DNA of 64,000 bases from CAWDBV01 sp963800705 (GCA_963800705.1 CAWDBV010000002.1:248001-312000); one strand, 5' to 3'. Numbered from the stretch's first letter, positions 17,906 through 26,183 are shown. A program made the numbers and translations. Notes: generated by a model from the sequence alone, not told the origin.

Positions 17906-18364
17906 CTAGCCGGTGAAGCCGGGCTCCCTGGCCCCGCCGCCGGTCTGGCGCAGCTGCAGCCTGACCCTCTTCGCGGCCGAGGCGGTACCGGTGCCCCCGC
18001 TGCGCCGCAGCTTCACGGTGGCGACCACCGAGCCCTTGGCGCGAAGCGCCTTGCGGACTCTGCCGTTCAGCTTCAGCTTTGCGCGGCCGGTGCGGTTGCC
18101 GCTCACGTTGTAGTTCCCGCTGCCGGCCGCGGCCGAGGAGAGGGCGCTGCCCGAAGCTGAGAGAGACACGCTGCCGCGGCAGCCGGTGTCGGAGTAGGGG
18201 GTATAGGCGGTGCCCGCCGGCCCCGCCTTGCACTTGACCTTCAGGCTCACCGTCGTCCCGTTAGTGGACAGCGTTGGTATCGCTTCCGCTGCGGCGGGGG
18301 CCGCCACGAGCACCGCCGACGCGACGAGGGCTGCGGTTGAGACTCGAGTCCGTCCGGTACGCAT
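17906..18364 (-). CDS. Small secreted protein, function unknown
   Basis: A 152-residue exported protein. It has a signal peptide (T-A-A-L-V-A-S-A-V-L-V-A-A core, A-A-E-A-I-P cleavage region), then a Thr/Ser/Gly-rich beta-type region with two Cys and repeated basic K-L-K-L-x-G-R-V-R-K-A-L-like strands. The family is not recognised. GGGAG 4 nt before the ATG acts as ribosome-binding site. It is the first gene of a two-gene operon with the L,D-transpeptidase (2-nt gap) and is divergent from glmU. Confidence 0.7.
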   Translation of the reverse strand: MRTGRTRVSTAALVASAVLVAAPAAAEAIPTLSTNGTTVSLKVKCKAGPAGTAYTPYSDTGCRGSVSLSASGSALSSAAAGSGNYNVSGNRTGRAKLKLNGRVRKALRAKGSVVATVKLRRSGGTGTASAAKRVRLQLRQTGGGAREPGFTG

Positions 18365-18470
18365 AGGGCTCCCTTGGCTGGTTGAGTGGGCTGACCGGGG
18401 TAAGCCTATACGAGCGACCCGTCGAGGCGTACGTGCAAGCGGGGGGCCGCCTGCACGCGTGGCGCCGCTC

Positions 18471-18476
18471 TACGCT
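18471..18476 (+). promoter_or_regulatory. Candidate -10 element, leaderless glmU transcript
   Basis: TACGCT ends 6 nt before the GTG of glmU within the 118-bp divergent gap (18365-18482). That gap also holds a minus-strand TATAGG-like hexamer near 18405 for the opposite operon. Confidence 0.45.
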
Positions 18477-18482
18477 TCACCG

Positions 18483-19883
18483 GTGAGCGACGCCCCCACC
18501 GTGCTCGTGATGGCCGCCGGCGAGGGGACGCGGATGCGTTCCACGCTGCCCAAGGTCCTGCACCCGGTCTGTGGCCGGCCGATGGTCGCATGGCCCGTCC
18601 GCGCTGCCCGCGAGGCCGGGGTCGGCCGCGTCGCCGCGATCGTCTCGCCCGACCGCGACCTCTCCGGCGCGCTCCCCGACGGAGTCGAGACGATCGTCCA
18701 GCCCGAGGCCGACGGCACCGGAGGCGCGCTGCGCGCCGCCCTCGAGCTGATCGAGAACAGCGACACCGTCCTCGTTCTCTCCGGCGACCACCCGCTGATC
18801 TCCGCCGAGGTGATCGAGGAGCTGCTCGAGACCCATCGCAGCGAGGACGCGGTGGCAACGGTGACCACGGTCGAGCTCGACGACCCCGGCTCCTACGGGC
18901 GGATCGTGCGCGGCAAGCGCGGCCAGGTGAAGAAGATCGTCGAGGCGAAGGAGCCCGGCGATGCGTCCGAGGAGGAGCTCGCGATCACCGAGGTCAACGC
19001 CGGCACCTACGTCTTCGACGCGAAGCCGCTCGCCGACGCCCTCGCCGAAATCTCCAACGACAACGCCCAGGGCGAGTACTACCTTGGCGACGTGCTGCCG
19101 CTGCTGCGAAAGAAGGGCACGATCGCGGCCTACCGCTCCAGCGACGACGGCGTAAACCTCGGCGTCAACACCCGCGCCGACCTCGCCCGCGCGACCGAGG
19201 AGGCCAAGCGCCGCCTCCTCAACGAGCACATGCTCGCCGGAGTGACGATCGTCGATCCGGCCTCGACCTGGATCGAGGCCGACGTCGAGATCGCCGCCGA
19301 CGCGACGATCGAGCCCGGCTGCTTCCTGCGAGGCGCCACCTCGGTCGGCAGGGGCTCGGTTATCGGACCGGCGACAACGCTGATCGAGTCGCGGATCGGC
19401 GAGGACGTCGAGGTGCCTCACTCGTATCTGGTCGAGTGCGAGGCCGCCGACGGAGCGACGATCGGGCCGTTCGCCTACATCCGACCGGGCACGAGGCTCG
19501 GCGCCGAGTCGAAGGCCGGCTCGTTCGTCGAGATCAAGAACTCGGACGTCGGCGCCGGCAGCAAGGTGCCCCATCTCTCCTACATCGGCGACGCCGACAT
19601 CGGGGCCGGCACGAACCTCGGTGCCGGCACGATCACCGCCAACTACGACGGAGTCCGCAAACACCGGACGGTGGTCGGAAGGGGGGTGCGGACCGGGGTT
19701 GACACTGCACTGGTCGCTCCAATAAACATCGGTGACGGCGCCTACACTGGGGCCGGCTCGGTGATCACAGCGGATGTCCCGGAAAAAGCCCTCGGTATCG
19801 CCCGGGCCGAACAGCGAAACGTCAAGGACTACGCCGAGCGCAAGGAAGAGGAAGCGGAAGACGAAGAGGGGAAGGGCTCGTGA
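18483..19883 (+). CDS. glmU: Bifunctional N-acetylglucosamine-1-phosphate uridyltransferase / glucosamine-1-phosphate acetyltransferase
   Basis: Makes UDP-GlcNAc for peptidoglycan and other envelope polymers. The 466-residue enzyme has an N-terminal pyrophosphorylase domain (A-A-G-E-G-T-R-M then L-P-K-V-L-H-P) and a C-terminal left-handed beta-helix acetyltransferase domain with R-P-G-T, a lysine-containing V-E-I-K-N-S strand and T-I-T-A-N-Y-D-G. The GTG at 18483 is chosen because the conserved N-terminus follows directly and a TACGCT -10 lies 6 nt upstream; longer in-frame readings overlap the divergent gene. A short Glu/Lys-rich tail ends the protein. Its TGA overlaps the GTG of prs. Confidence 0.95.
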   Translation: MSDAPTVLVMAAGEGTRMRSTLPKVLHPVCGRPMVAWPVRAAREAGVGRVAAIVSPDRDLSGALPDGVETIVQPEADGTGGALRAALELIENSDTVLVLSGDHPLISAEVIEELLETHRSEDAVATVTTVELDDPGSYGRIVRGKRGQVKKIVEAKEPGDASEEELAITEVNAGTYVFDAKPLADALAEISNDNAQGEYYLGDVLPLLRKKGTIAAYRSSDDGVNLGVNTRADLARATEEAKRRLLNEHMLAGVTIVDPASTWIEADVEIAADATIEPGCFLRGATSVGRGSVIGPATTLIESRIGEDVEVPHSYLVECEAADGATIGPFAYIRPGTRLGAESKAGSFVEIKNSDVGAGSKVPHLSYIGDADIGAGTNLGAGTITANYDGVRKHRTVVGRGVRTGVDTALVAPINIGDGAYTGAGSVITADVPEKALGIARAEQRNVKDYAERKEEEAEDEEGKGS

Positions 19884-20911
19884 GCACGATCCAGGAAGAG
19901 CCGCGGTTGGCGAAGGCGATCACCCAGGACTACTCGAAGCGCCTCATGGTCTTCGGGGGTCGCGCATCGATGGAGCTCGCTGCCCGGATCGCCGGCCATC
20001 TCAACGTTGACCTCGGCGAGGTCAGCCTGAAAACGTTCTCGAACGGCGAGGTCTACTGCCGCTACGAGGAGTCGATCCGCGGCGCCGACGTCTTCCTCGT
20101 CCAATCGACGGCCGGCAACGAGACCGCCGGCATGACCCCGAACGACGCGCTGATGGAGCTGCTGCTGATGATCGACGCCGCGCAGGGGGCCTCGGCGCAC
20201 CGGATCATCGCCGTCACGCCCTGGTACGGCTACGCGCGCCAGGACAAGAAGTCGGCCCCGCGCGAGCCGATCTCGGCCCGCGTCGTCGCCAAGGCGCTCG
20301 AGGGCGTCGGCACCGACCGCGTCCTCACCATGGACCTGCACGCCGGCCAGGTACAGGGCTTCTTCCACGTCCCGCTCGACCACATGACCGCGATGCCGAT
20401 GCTGACCCAGTGGGTCCAGGACCAGGCCTACTCCGAGGAACCGGTGATCGTCTCCCCGGACGCCGGCCGTGTGAAGACTGCGCGCAACTTCGCCCGCAAG
20501 GTCGGCTGCCACTGGGCCGTGATGGAGAAGGAGCGCCCCGAGCACAACGTCGCCACGACCGGCTACGTGGTCGGTGACGTGAAGGACAAGACCGCTGTGC
20601 TCGTCGACGACATGATCGACACGGCGGGAACTCTGTGTGCGGCCGCGAAGACGGTGCTCGACGAAGGAGCGGCGCGGGTGATCGCGTGCGCGACCCACGG
20701 CGTCTTCTCGGGGCCGGCATATGAGCGGCTCGCTCAGTCGGAGTCGGGGATCGAGCGGATCGTCGTCACCGACACGATCCCGCTGCGCCCCGGTGCCCCC
20801 GACAACATCGCCGTGATCTCGGCGGCGAGTACCCTCGCCGACTCGATCCGGCGCATCTTCACCGACGACTCGGTCTCCGAGATCTTCGCCGGCGAGAATC
20901 AGCTCTTCTAG
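19880..20911 (+). CDS. prs: Ribose-phosphate pyrophosphokinase
   Basis: Makes PRPP from ribose-5-phosphate and ATP, feeding nucleotide, His and Trp synthesis. The 343-residue protein has the N-terminal F-S-N-G-E block, the ATP/flexible-loop region W-Y-G-Y-A-R-Q-D-K-K, and the PRPP-binding signature V-D-D-M-I-D-T-A-G-T near residue 240. It is somewhat longer than the usual 310-330 residues, with extra N-terminal residues. It is coupled to glmU by a GTGA overlap; glmU-prs pairing is common in Gram-positive bacteria. Confidence 0.95.
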   Translation: MSTIQEEPRLAKAITQDYSKRLMVFGGRASMELAARIAGHLNVDLGEVSLKTFSNGEVYCRYEESIRGADVFLVQSTAGNETAGMTPNDALMELLLMIDAAQGASAHRIIAVTPWYGYARQDKKSAPREPISARVVAKALEGVGTDRVLTMDLHAGQVQGFFHVPLDHMTAMPMLTQWVQDQAYSEEPVIVSPDAGRVKTARNFARKVGCHWAVMEKERPEHNVATTGYVVGDVKDKTAVLVDDMIDTAGTLCAAAKTVLDEGAARVIACATHGVFSGPAYERLAQSESGIERIVVTDTIPLRPGAPDNIAVISAASTLADSIRRIFTDDSVSEIFAGENQLF

Positions 20912-20918
20912 GTCGCCG

Positions 20919-21293
20919 TCAGGTAGTCGACGCGATCTTCCAGCCGTCCTCGTTGACGAGCTGAACGGTGACGCGGCTCGGTGCCGCCGAGCCCGTGCTG
21001 ACGTCTAGATCGACGGTCGCCTGGGCGCCCTCGACGAGCACGTTGACGATCTCGGTTGTGCTGGCCGGCGGCTGGGCCTCCGCCTGTTTTTGCTGCCGGG
21101 TGACGCAGTCGGCGCCCTGCGCGGCGCGGAACTCGTCGCTGAACAGCTCGCAGACGCGCGCGAAGTCCCCCTCGTCGCGGGCCTCGATGTAGGCGTCGAC
21201 GTTGTCGCGCACGTCCTCGGTCTCGCTCACCCCGCATGCGGCCAGCGCGAGGGCCGAGGCGGCGCAGGCGAGAGCTGTGGGGAGGGAGCGCAT
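20919..21293 (-). CDS. Putative lipoprotein (NTF2-like)
   Basis: A 124-residue exported lipoprotein. The signal peptide ends in lipobox L-A-A-C (A-L-A-L-A-A-C-G), so the mature Cys is near residue 20. The mature part has a short helical region with two further Cys and a beta-rich end with V-N-E-D-G-W-K-I, a pattern seen in small NTF2-like/DUF4878 lipoproteins. Start at ATG 21293, just before the signal peptide. It converges with prs (7-nt gap). Function unknown. Confidence 0.75.
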   Translation of the reverse strand: MRSLPTALACAASALALAACGVSETEDVRDNVDAYIEARDEGDFARVCELFSDEFRAAQGADCVTRQQKQAEAQPPASTTEIVNVLVEGAQATVDLDVSTGSAAPSRVTVQLVNEDGWKIASTT

Positions 21294-21334
21294 TCGAGAA
21301 TCGACCGCAGGGTAGCCTCCAGTCTGGATTACGA

Positions 21335-22384
21335 ATGGCAGAGCGGCAAAAGGAAATCGACGCGCCCGAGGACGAGACTGGCGTCGCGCCCTTCGACCCG
21401 GACGTGGGTGAGGAGAACGGCTCCGGCGAGCCGGCGACGCTGACCCGCCGCGAGCGCCGCCTCGCGAGGAAGGAGGAGAAGGCGCGGGCCAAGGAGGAGA
21501 AGGCGAAGGAGAAACAGGAGAAGAAGAAGCCGAAGCAGGAGAAGAAGAAGCCGAAGCAGGAGAAGAAGGAAGAGAAGAAGCCGAAGGAAGAGAAGCCGAA
21601 GCAAAAAAAGAAGCCCGCGGCGAAGGCGAAGGCAAAGCCGAAGGCGAAGAAGAAGGCTGAAGCCGACGCCCCCGCGAAGGCCGCCGCCCAGCTCCCCGAC
21701 TACCGCCGCATCGGCCACAAGGGTGCCGACTCGATCGTCTCCGGGAACACGATCGAGAGCTTCGAGGCCGCGGTCGAGTCCGGAGTCGACATGATCGAGT
21801 TCGACGTTCTCCGCACCCGCGACGCGCGGCTCGTCGTCGCCCACGACTACGGCGACCTCGCCGGCCGCCGCCCGCTCGGGCTGATCGAGGTGCTCGACGC
21901 GTTCCGCGAGCCGCCCCTTGACGAGGTCGAGATCGACTGCGACCTGAAGCTCCCCGGCCGCGAGGCCGAGCTGGCGGGCGCGCTCGCCGGTGCCGGGCTG
22001 ATCGAGCGGGCGATGGTCTCGACGATGGAGGTGGAGAGCATCGAGAAGCTGCGCGGCATTGACCCCGACCTGAAGCTCGGCTGGACGCTGCCGAAGACCC
22101 GGCGCGACTGGACCAAGGAGCGCTGGGCGCGCTCTGTGATGGGAGTCGGTCTCGCCGTCCTGCGGCGGCGGTTGCCGGGGGTGATCGCTGAGGGAGCTCC
22201 CCGGCTGGAGATCGACGCCGTCTGGGTCTACCACCAGCTCGTCACCGAGGAGACCGTCGAGGCCGCCGTCGACGCCGGGATCGAGCTCTACGCGTGGACG
22301 GTCGACGACCCGGCGCGGATCGCCGAGCTCGCGGAGCTCGGCGTGCACGGGATCGTCAGCAACGACCCGCGCCTGCTGGTCTAG
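21335..22384 (+). CDS. Glycerophosphodiester phosphodiesterase with Lys/Glu-rich N-terminal extension
   Basis: A 349-residue protein. The C-terminal 240 residues form a GDPD TIM barrel that cleaves glycerophosphodiesters: R-R-I-G-H-K-G with the first catalytic His, E-F-D-V in the metal site, V-A-H-D near residue 170, and the closing W-T-V-D-D and G-I-V-S-N-D-P strands. Residues 35-115 are a low-complexity K/E/P/A stretch with repeats of K-K-P-K-Q-E-K, encoded by purine-rich AAG/GAG codons that lower local GC. There is no signal peptide, so it is probably cytoplasmic. It converges with the UbiB-type gene, the two stops sharing CTAG. Confidence 0.85.
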   Translation: MAERQKEIDAPEDETGVAPFDPDVGEENGSGEPATLTRRERRLARKEEKARAKEEKAKEKQEKKKPKQEKKKPKQEKKEEKKPKEEKPKQKKKPAAKAKAKPKAKKKAEADAPAKAAAQLPDYRRIGHKGADSIVSGNTIESFEAAVESGVDMIEFDVLRTRDARLVVAHDYGDLAGRRPLGLIEVLDAFREPPLDEVEIDCDLKLPGREAELAGALAGAGLIERAMVSTMEVESIEKLRGIDPDLKLGWTLPKTRRDWTKERWARSVMGVGLAVLRRRLPGVIAEGAPRLEIDAVWVYHQLVTEETVEAAVDAGIELYAWTVDDPARIAELAELGVHGIVSNDPRLLV

Positions 22385-23850
22385 CCGCCCTCGAGAGCCT
22401 CGAGCAGCGGCACCTGCGAGGTGCCCCGCTCCTCGAAGTACGCCCACTCCTCTTTGCCGAGCTCGGTCGCGGGCGGGTCGGCGTAGACCCACTCGCGCAT
22501 GATCCGGTGCCAGTTCGCGGTCGCTCTCAGGTGCGCGAGCACGGCGAGCAGACCGGTCTCCATCCGACGCCCCATCAGCTCGTCGGCTGGCAGCGCCGCC
22601 TTGCGGACCTGGTCGTAGTACTCCGAGCGCGGGTCGGAAGTGACCTCGACCATTTTCATCACACGCTTCGGGGTGATCTCGAGCTCGCCGTCCTCGACGT
22701 ACCAGCCGGCGATGAACTTGACGTGCTCAAGCAGGCGCTCGGCGTCGATGCTGCGGTCGTGGAGGAAACCGATCTCGTCGAACGCTTCGAGCATTCCCTC
22801 GGCGTCGTCGCGGAATGCGGCGTCGACCGCGCGCTGCTCGAGCCGGATCTGCTCGTCGTCGAGCCGCTTCGTCATCCCGAAGTCGAGGAAGGCGACGCGC
22901 CCGTCGTCCATCCGGATGTAGTTCCCCGGATGGGTGTCGGCGTTGAAGTGCTTGAGGTGGTAGATCGAGCCGAAGCAGAAGCGGAAGACGATCTCGCCGA
23001 AGCGGTTGCGCTCTTCCTGGGGAAGCTCCTTGACCTCCTGAAAGCCGGTTCCGTCGACCAGCTCGGTGACCAGCACGCGGCGCCGCGACAGCCGCGTGTG
23101 GACGTCGGGGACGTAGATGAACGGGTGGTCGCGGTAGGCGCGCGCAAACGAGCGCTGGTTCTGGGCCTCGAACTCGTAGTCGGTCTCCTCGAGCACCCGC
23201 TCGCGGAGCTCGTCGGCGATCGACTTCGCGTCGAGCCCGGGGGCCAGCGCGCGGCCGAGCCGCATCAGCACCCCGGCGTTGCGGAGATCGGACTCGAGCG
23301 CCTCCGCGATCCCCGGGTACTGGATCTTGACCGCCACCTCTTTCCCGTCCGGCAGCGTCGCCTTGTGGACCTGGCCGATCGAGGCGGCGGCGAACGCCTC
23401 CTCCTCGAAGTCGTCGAACAGGTCGGAGAGCTTCTCCCCCTCGTACTCCTCGTCGAGCACCTTCTTGATTTTCTTCCACGGCAGCGGCGGGGCCGAGGTG
23501 CGCAGCGTCGCCAGCTGCTCCTGGTAGACGTCGCGGTACTCGGGCGGGATGAACTCGACGTCGACGATCGAGGCGAGCTGGCCGATCTTCATCGCGGCGC
23601 CCTTCATCTCGCCGAGCGTCGACGCGAGCTTGGCGGCCGTCTCGAGGTTGCGGGCCGAGAGCCGATCACGTGCCTCTTCGGGCGAGCGGCCCAGGTTGCC
23701 GATCGCGGTCCCCGCGGTGCGCGCGGTCTGCGCCCCGATCATTCCCCCGAGCTTCGCCGAGCGCTCGGCGCGCGAGCGCGGCAGCTCTCCCTCGAGGTCG
23801 AGCGGGTCGTCCTCGTCGTGCTCCTCCCGCTTGTCCCGGTCATCAGCCAT
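22381..23850 (-). CDS. ABC1/UbiB (AarF) family protein kinase-like protein
   Basis: A 489-residue member of the atypical ABC1/UbiB kinase-like family, linked elsewhere to isoprenoid-quinone metabolism and lipid homeostasis. It shows the K-I-G-Q motif (KxGQ) near residue 88, the Ala-rich loop A-A-A-S-I-G-Q-V-H, the ATP-site lysine in V-A-V-K-I-Q-Y-P-G, the N-A-D-T-H-P-G-N catalytic segment and the metal-binding D-F-G. No C-terminal transmembrane helix is obvious, so it may be soluble or peripheral. A minus-strand TACCCT 6 nt before the ATG suggests a leaderless transcript. It is divergent from rplY. Confidence 0.85.
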   Translation of the reverse strand: MADDRDKREEHDEDDPLDLEGELPRSRAERSAKLGGMIGAQTARTAGTAIGNLGRSPEEARDRLSARNLETAAKLASTLGEMKGAAMKIGQLASIVDVEFIPPEYRDVYQEQLATLRTSAPPLPWKKIKKVLDEEYEGEKLSDLFDDFEEEAFAAASIGQVHKATLPDGKEVAVKIQYPGIAEALESDLRNAGVLMRLGRALAPGLDAKSIADELRERVLEETDYEFEAQNQRSFARAYRDHPFIYVPDVHTRLSRRRVLVTELVDGTGFQEVKELPQEERNRFGEIVFRFCFGSIYHLKHFNADTHPGNYIRMDDGRVAFLDFGMTKRLDDEQIRLEQRAVDAAFRDDAEGMLEAFDEIGFLHDRSIDAERLLEHVKFIAGWYVEDGELEITPKRVMKMVEVTSDPRSEYYDQVRKAALPADELMGRRMETGLLAVLAHLRATANWHRIMREWVYADPPATELGKEEWAYFEERGTSQVPLLEALEGG

Positions 23851-23856
23851 ATGCCG

Positions 23857-23873
23857 AGGGTACTGTCTACCCT
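23857..23873. promoter_or_regulatory. Divergent -10 elements (ubiB-like / rplY)
   Basis: Minus-strand TACCCT at 23862-23857 ends 6 nt before the ubiB-like ATG. Plus-strand TACCCT at 23868-23873 ends 8 nt before the rplY ATG. Both fit in a 31-bp gap and imply near-leaderless divergent transcripts. Confidence 0.45.
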
Positions 23874-23881
23874 TCCCGGCG

Positions 23882-24637
23882 ATGGCGAATGAGCGCTCAA
23901 CTCTGAAGGTCGCCCCTCGCGAGGATTTCGGGTCCCGCGAGAGCCGGCGCCTGCGACGAACGGGCATGGTTCCGGGCGTCGTGTACGGCAACGGCGGCGA
24001 GGCGCGCCCGTTCCAGGTCAACGAGCGCGAGGCCCGTGTCGTGCTTGCCGAGGGTGCGCAGCTGCTCGACCTCGAGCTCGAGGGCTCCGACGCGGTTCCC
24101 GTGGTCGTCAAGGAGCAGCAGAACCACCCGGTCCGCGACCAGATCATCCATCTCGACTTTCACGAGGTGCGCCTTGACCAGGCGATCGAGGCCGAGGTCC
24201 CGATCGAGCTGCTCGGCACCGAGGACGCACCGGGGGTAAAGGAGGGCGGCGTGCTCGAGCACGTCACCCGCGAGATCACCGTCTCGGCGCTGCCGACCGA
24301 GATCCCCGAGAGCCTCGCGGCCGACGTCTCCGGGATGGACATCGGCGACACGCTTCAGCTTTCGGTGATCGCGGCGCCCGAGGGCGTCGAGTTCACCGCC
24401 GAGGACCCCGACGAGGTGACGATCGCGACCCTGAGCCCGCCCCGCGTCGAGGAAGAGCCCGAGCCCGACCTCGAAGAGGAGGTCCTGGTGGGTGAGGACG
24501 GCGAGCCGATCGAGCCCGAGGAAGGCGAGGAGCCGGCCGAGGGCGAAGAGGGCGAGGCCCCCGAGGGCGAGGGCGAGCAGCCGCAGCCCGAGCGGATCGG
24601 CGAGAAGCCCGACGAGGGCGACGGAGACTCGGACTGA
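23882..24637 (+). CDS. rplY: 50S ribosomal protein L25/CTC with acidic C-terminal extension
   Basis: L25/Ctc binds 5S rRNA in the large subunit. The 251-residue protein has the L25 N-terminal domain (R-R-L-R-R-T-G-M-V-P-G-V-V-Y-G) and the TL5/CTC C-terminal beta domain (D-F-H-E-V, V-P-I-E-L-L-G, P-E-S-L-A-A-D-V-S). Roughly the last 65 residues form a Glu/Pro/Gly-rich acidic tail. ATG 23882 precedes the family N-terminus. Its TGA overlaps the ATG of the next ORF (TGATG), and rplY-pth proximity is common in bacteria. Confidence 0.94.
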   Translation: MANERSTLKVAPREDFGSRESRRLRRTGMVPGVVYGNGGEARPFQVNEREARVVLAEGAQLLDLELEGSDAVPVVVKEQQNHPVRDQIIHLDFHEVRLDQAIEAEVPIELLGTEDAPGVKEGGVLEHVTREITVSALPTEIPESLAADVSGMDIGDTLQLSVIAAPEGVEFTAEDPDEVTIATLSPPRVEEEPEPDLEEEVLVGEDGEPIEPEEGEEPAEGEEGEAPEGEGEQPQPERIGEKPDEGDGDSD

Positions 24638-24921
24638 TGGGCTTTCTGGACAAGATCTTCGGACGCAGGAAGGGCGGGCGCGGCGACGCCGGCGGCGGTG
24701 GCAGCTGGGGCGCGACTACCCCGAACCACGCCGCGGGCACCGACCGCGTTGACGATGACCGCGACGACGATCGCGACGAGGTCTCCGGCGAGCAGGAGAT
24801 CGACGTCGGCGATTCGGGCGCATCCGGCGAGCCGGGCGACAGCGGTGGGGGAGACGGCGGCGGAGGCAACGGCGGCGGAGGCAACGGCGGTGGCGGCAAT
24901 GGCGGCGGCGGAGGCGACTAG
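24637..24921 (+). CDS. Small Gly/Asp-rich protein, function unknown
   Basis: A 94-residue protein with an amphipathic start M-G-F-L-D-K-I-F-G-R-R-K-G-G, an acidic D/R stretch, and a C-terminus of (G-G-G-G-N) repeats. No family is recognised. It is coupled to rplY by TGATG and ends in TAG in the same frame as pth; the first pth codons encode a very similar K-L-F-G-R-R-R-G-G. It may be a real small protein, or the N-terminal part of an originally longer pth reading frame. Confidence 0.5.
   Translation: MGFLDKIFGRRKGGRGDAGGGGSWGATTPNHAAGTDRVDDDRDDDRDEVSGEQEIDVGDSGASGEPGDSGGGDGGGGNGGGGNGGGGNGGGGGD
24910..24914 (+). promoter_or_regulatory. Shine-Dalgarno site supporting a CTG start for pth
   Basis: GGAGG is 7 nt upstream of CTG at 24922. 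Caution: it lies in Gly codons of the preceding ORF, so part of its purine richness is due to coding. Confidence 0.4.
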
Positions 24922-25518
24922 CTGAAGCTGTTCGGCAGGCGCCGTGGCGGTGAGGCCGGGGCGGGTGACCGAATCCTCGTGGTCGGGCTCGGCAACCCGG
25001 GCTCGAAGTACGCCCGAAGCCGCCACAACGTCGGCTTCGAGGTGGCCGACCTGCTCTCCGAGCGCTGGGATCTTCCGCGTCCGCGGAAGCGCTACCGGGG
25101 CCGGATCAGCGAAGGCCGCGCCGGCCCCGGCGGCCCCCGGGTCGCGCTGCTGCTGCCCGAGACCTACATGAATGAATCCGGAAGCTCCGCGGGTCCCGCG
25201 CGCGGGGATCTCGGCGTCCCGCTCGAGCGGATCGTCGTCCTCCACGATGAGATCGACCTCCCGTTCGGCGAGGTGCAGGCGCGGCTCGGCGGCGGGCTCG
25301 CCGGCCATAACGGGCTCAAGAGCCTCCGCGACGGGCTCGGCGGCGCCGACTTCTGGCGCGTCCGTGTCGGGGTCGGGCGCCCGGACAGCACCGATCCGGA
25401 GATCGTCTCCGCCCACGTCCTCGGGCGCTTCTCCGAGCCGCCCGATCAGGTACGCGAGCTCGTCGAGCGCGCCGCGGCAGAGACCGAGCGGCTGGTCGCA
25501 AAGATCGACGGGGCATGA
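24922..25518 (+). CDS. pth: Peptidyl-tRNA hydrolase
   Basis: Releases tRNA from peptidyl-tRNA that dropped off ribosomes. Catalytic residues are visible: Asn in G-L-G-N-P-G, His in R-H-N-V-G-F, Asp in L-H-D-E-I-D-L-P-F-G, and the later H-N-G-L-K-S. No ATG or GTG precedes the first beta strand. CTG at 24922 (198 residues, GGAGG 7 nt upstream, N-terminus L-K-L-F-G-R-R) fits best. GTG at 24979 would cut the first strand (V-V-G-L-G-N), leaving 179 residues; E. coli Pth has 194. The stop overlaps the next gene by ATGA. Confidence 0.9.
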   Translation: MKLFGRRRGGEAGAGDRILVVGLGNPGSKYARSRHNVGFEVADLLSERWDLPRPRKRYRGRISEGRAGPGGPRVALLLPETYMNESGSSAGPARGDLGVPLERIVVLHDEIDLPFGEVQARLGGGLAGHNGLKSLRDGLGGADFWRVRVGVGRPDSTDPEIVSAHVLGRFSEPPDQVRELVERAAAETERLVAKIDGA

Positions 25519-26171
25519 AGGTTCTTCTCGCCAGGCACGGCGAGTCGCACTCGAACGCCGCCGAGTCGGTGACCCTGCCTGAGGAGCAGGGTGACCGGCT
25601 CACCGAGCGCGGCATCGAGCAGGCGCACGCGCTCGGGCGCTCGCTGCGCGGCGCCGACATCGACGAGCTGATCTCGAGCCCGATGGGCCGCGCCCGCGAA
25701 ACCGCGGCGGCGATCGGCGAGCAGCTCGGGCTCGAGCCCGAGATCAACCCGCTGATCCACGAGCTGCGCGAGGGACCCGACTTCGGCGGCCTGTCAGCCG
25801 AGGAGCAGAAACTGCGCCGCTGGTCGGAATGGATGTCGGACCACGGGGACGACCCCGACTACAGCGAGGGCGGCGAGTCCTTCAACGAGGTTCGCGGCCG
25901 CGTGCTGCGCTTTCAGGCCGAGCTGGTCGAGCGCGACCCGGCAAAGCTGCCGCTCTACGTCAGCCACGGACTCTTCCTGCGCTTCTTCCTGATCGAGACG
26001 CTGATGGGCGAGGAGTTCGGCCCCGGCCAGGTGAAGCGGCTCTGGAACATGCGCACTTCGAACTGCGGCGTTTGCGTCTTCGAGCATGGCGAGAGCTACC
26101 ACCCCGCCGACCCCGAGCGCCCCGACTGGGTCTGCTCGACATGGATGGCGCGGCCGTGGGATCCGCCGTAA
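25515..26171 (+). CDS. Histidine phosphatase family protein (phosphoglycerate-mutase-like)
   Basis: A 218-residue member of the histidine phosphatase superfamily. It starts with V-L-L-A-R-H-G-E-S, giving the phosphorylated His and phosphate-binding Arg, followed by L-T-E-R-G and the S-S-P-M-G-R-A-R-E-T block. A later V-S-H-G contains the second His. The substrate cannot be assigned (phosphoglycerate mutase, CobC-like and other phosphatases share these motifs). It is coupled to pth by ATGA. Confidence 0.85.
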   Translation: MKVLLARHGESHSNAAESVTLPEEQGDRLTERGIEQAHALGRSLRGADIDELISSPMGRARETAAAIGEQLGLEPEINPLIHELREGPDFGGLSAEEQKLRRWSEWMSDHGDDPDYSEGGESFNEVRGRVLRFQAELVERDPAKLPLYVSHGLFLRFFLIETLMGEEFGPGQVKRLWNMRTSNCGVCVFEHGESYHPADPERPDWVCSTWMARPWDPP

Positions 26172-26177
26172 GCGCAA

Positions 26178-26183
26178 TACGAT
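26178..26183 (+). promoter_or_regulatory. Candidate -10 element, leaderless transcript
   Basis: TACGAT ends 7 nt before the GTG of the enoyl-CoA hydratase gene. Confidence 0.42.

Noticed and set aside
21470..21690. Purine-rich, lower-GC stretch considered as a horizontally acquired insert
   Set aside because: The composition is explained by Lys/Glu codons of a continuous GDPD reading frame; flanks are ordinary.
24841..24921. Gly-Gly-Asn repeat considered as a tandem DNA repeat or CRISPR-like array
   Set aside because: Units are 15 bp, contiguous and in frame with a coding sequence; no spacers.
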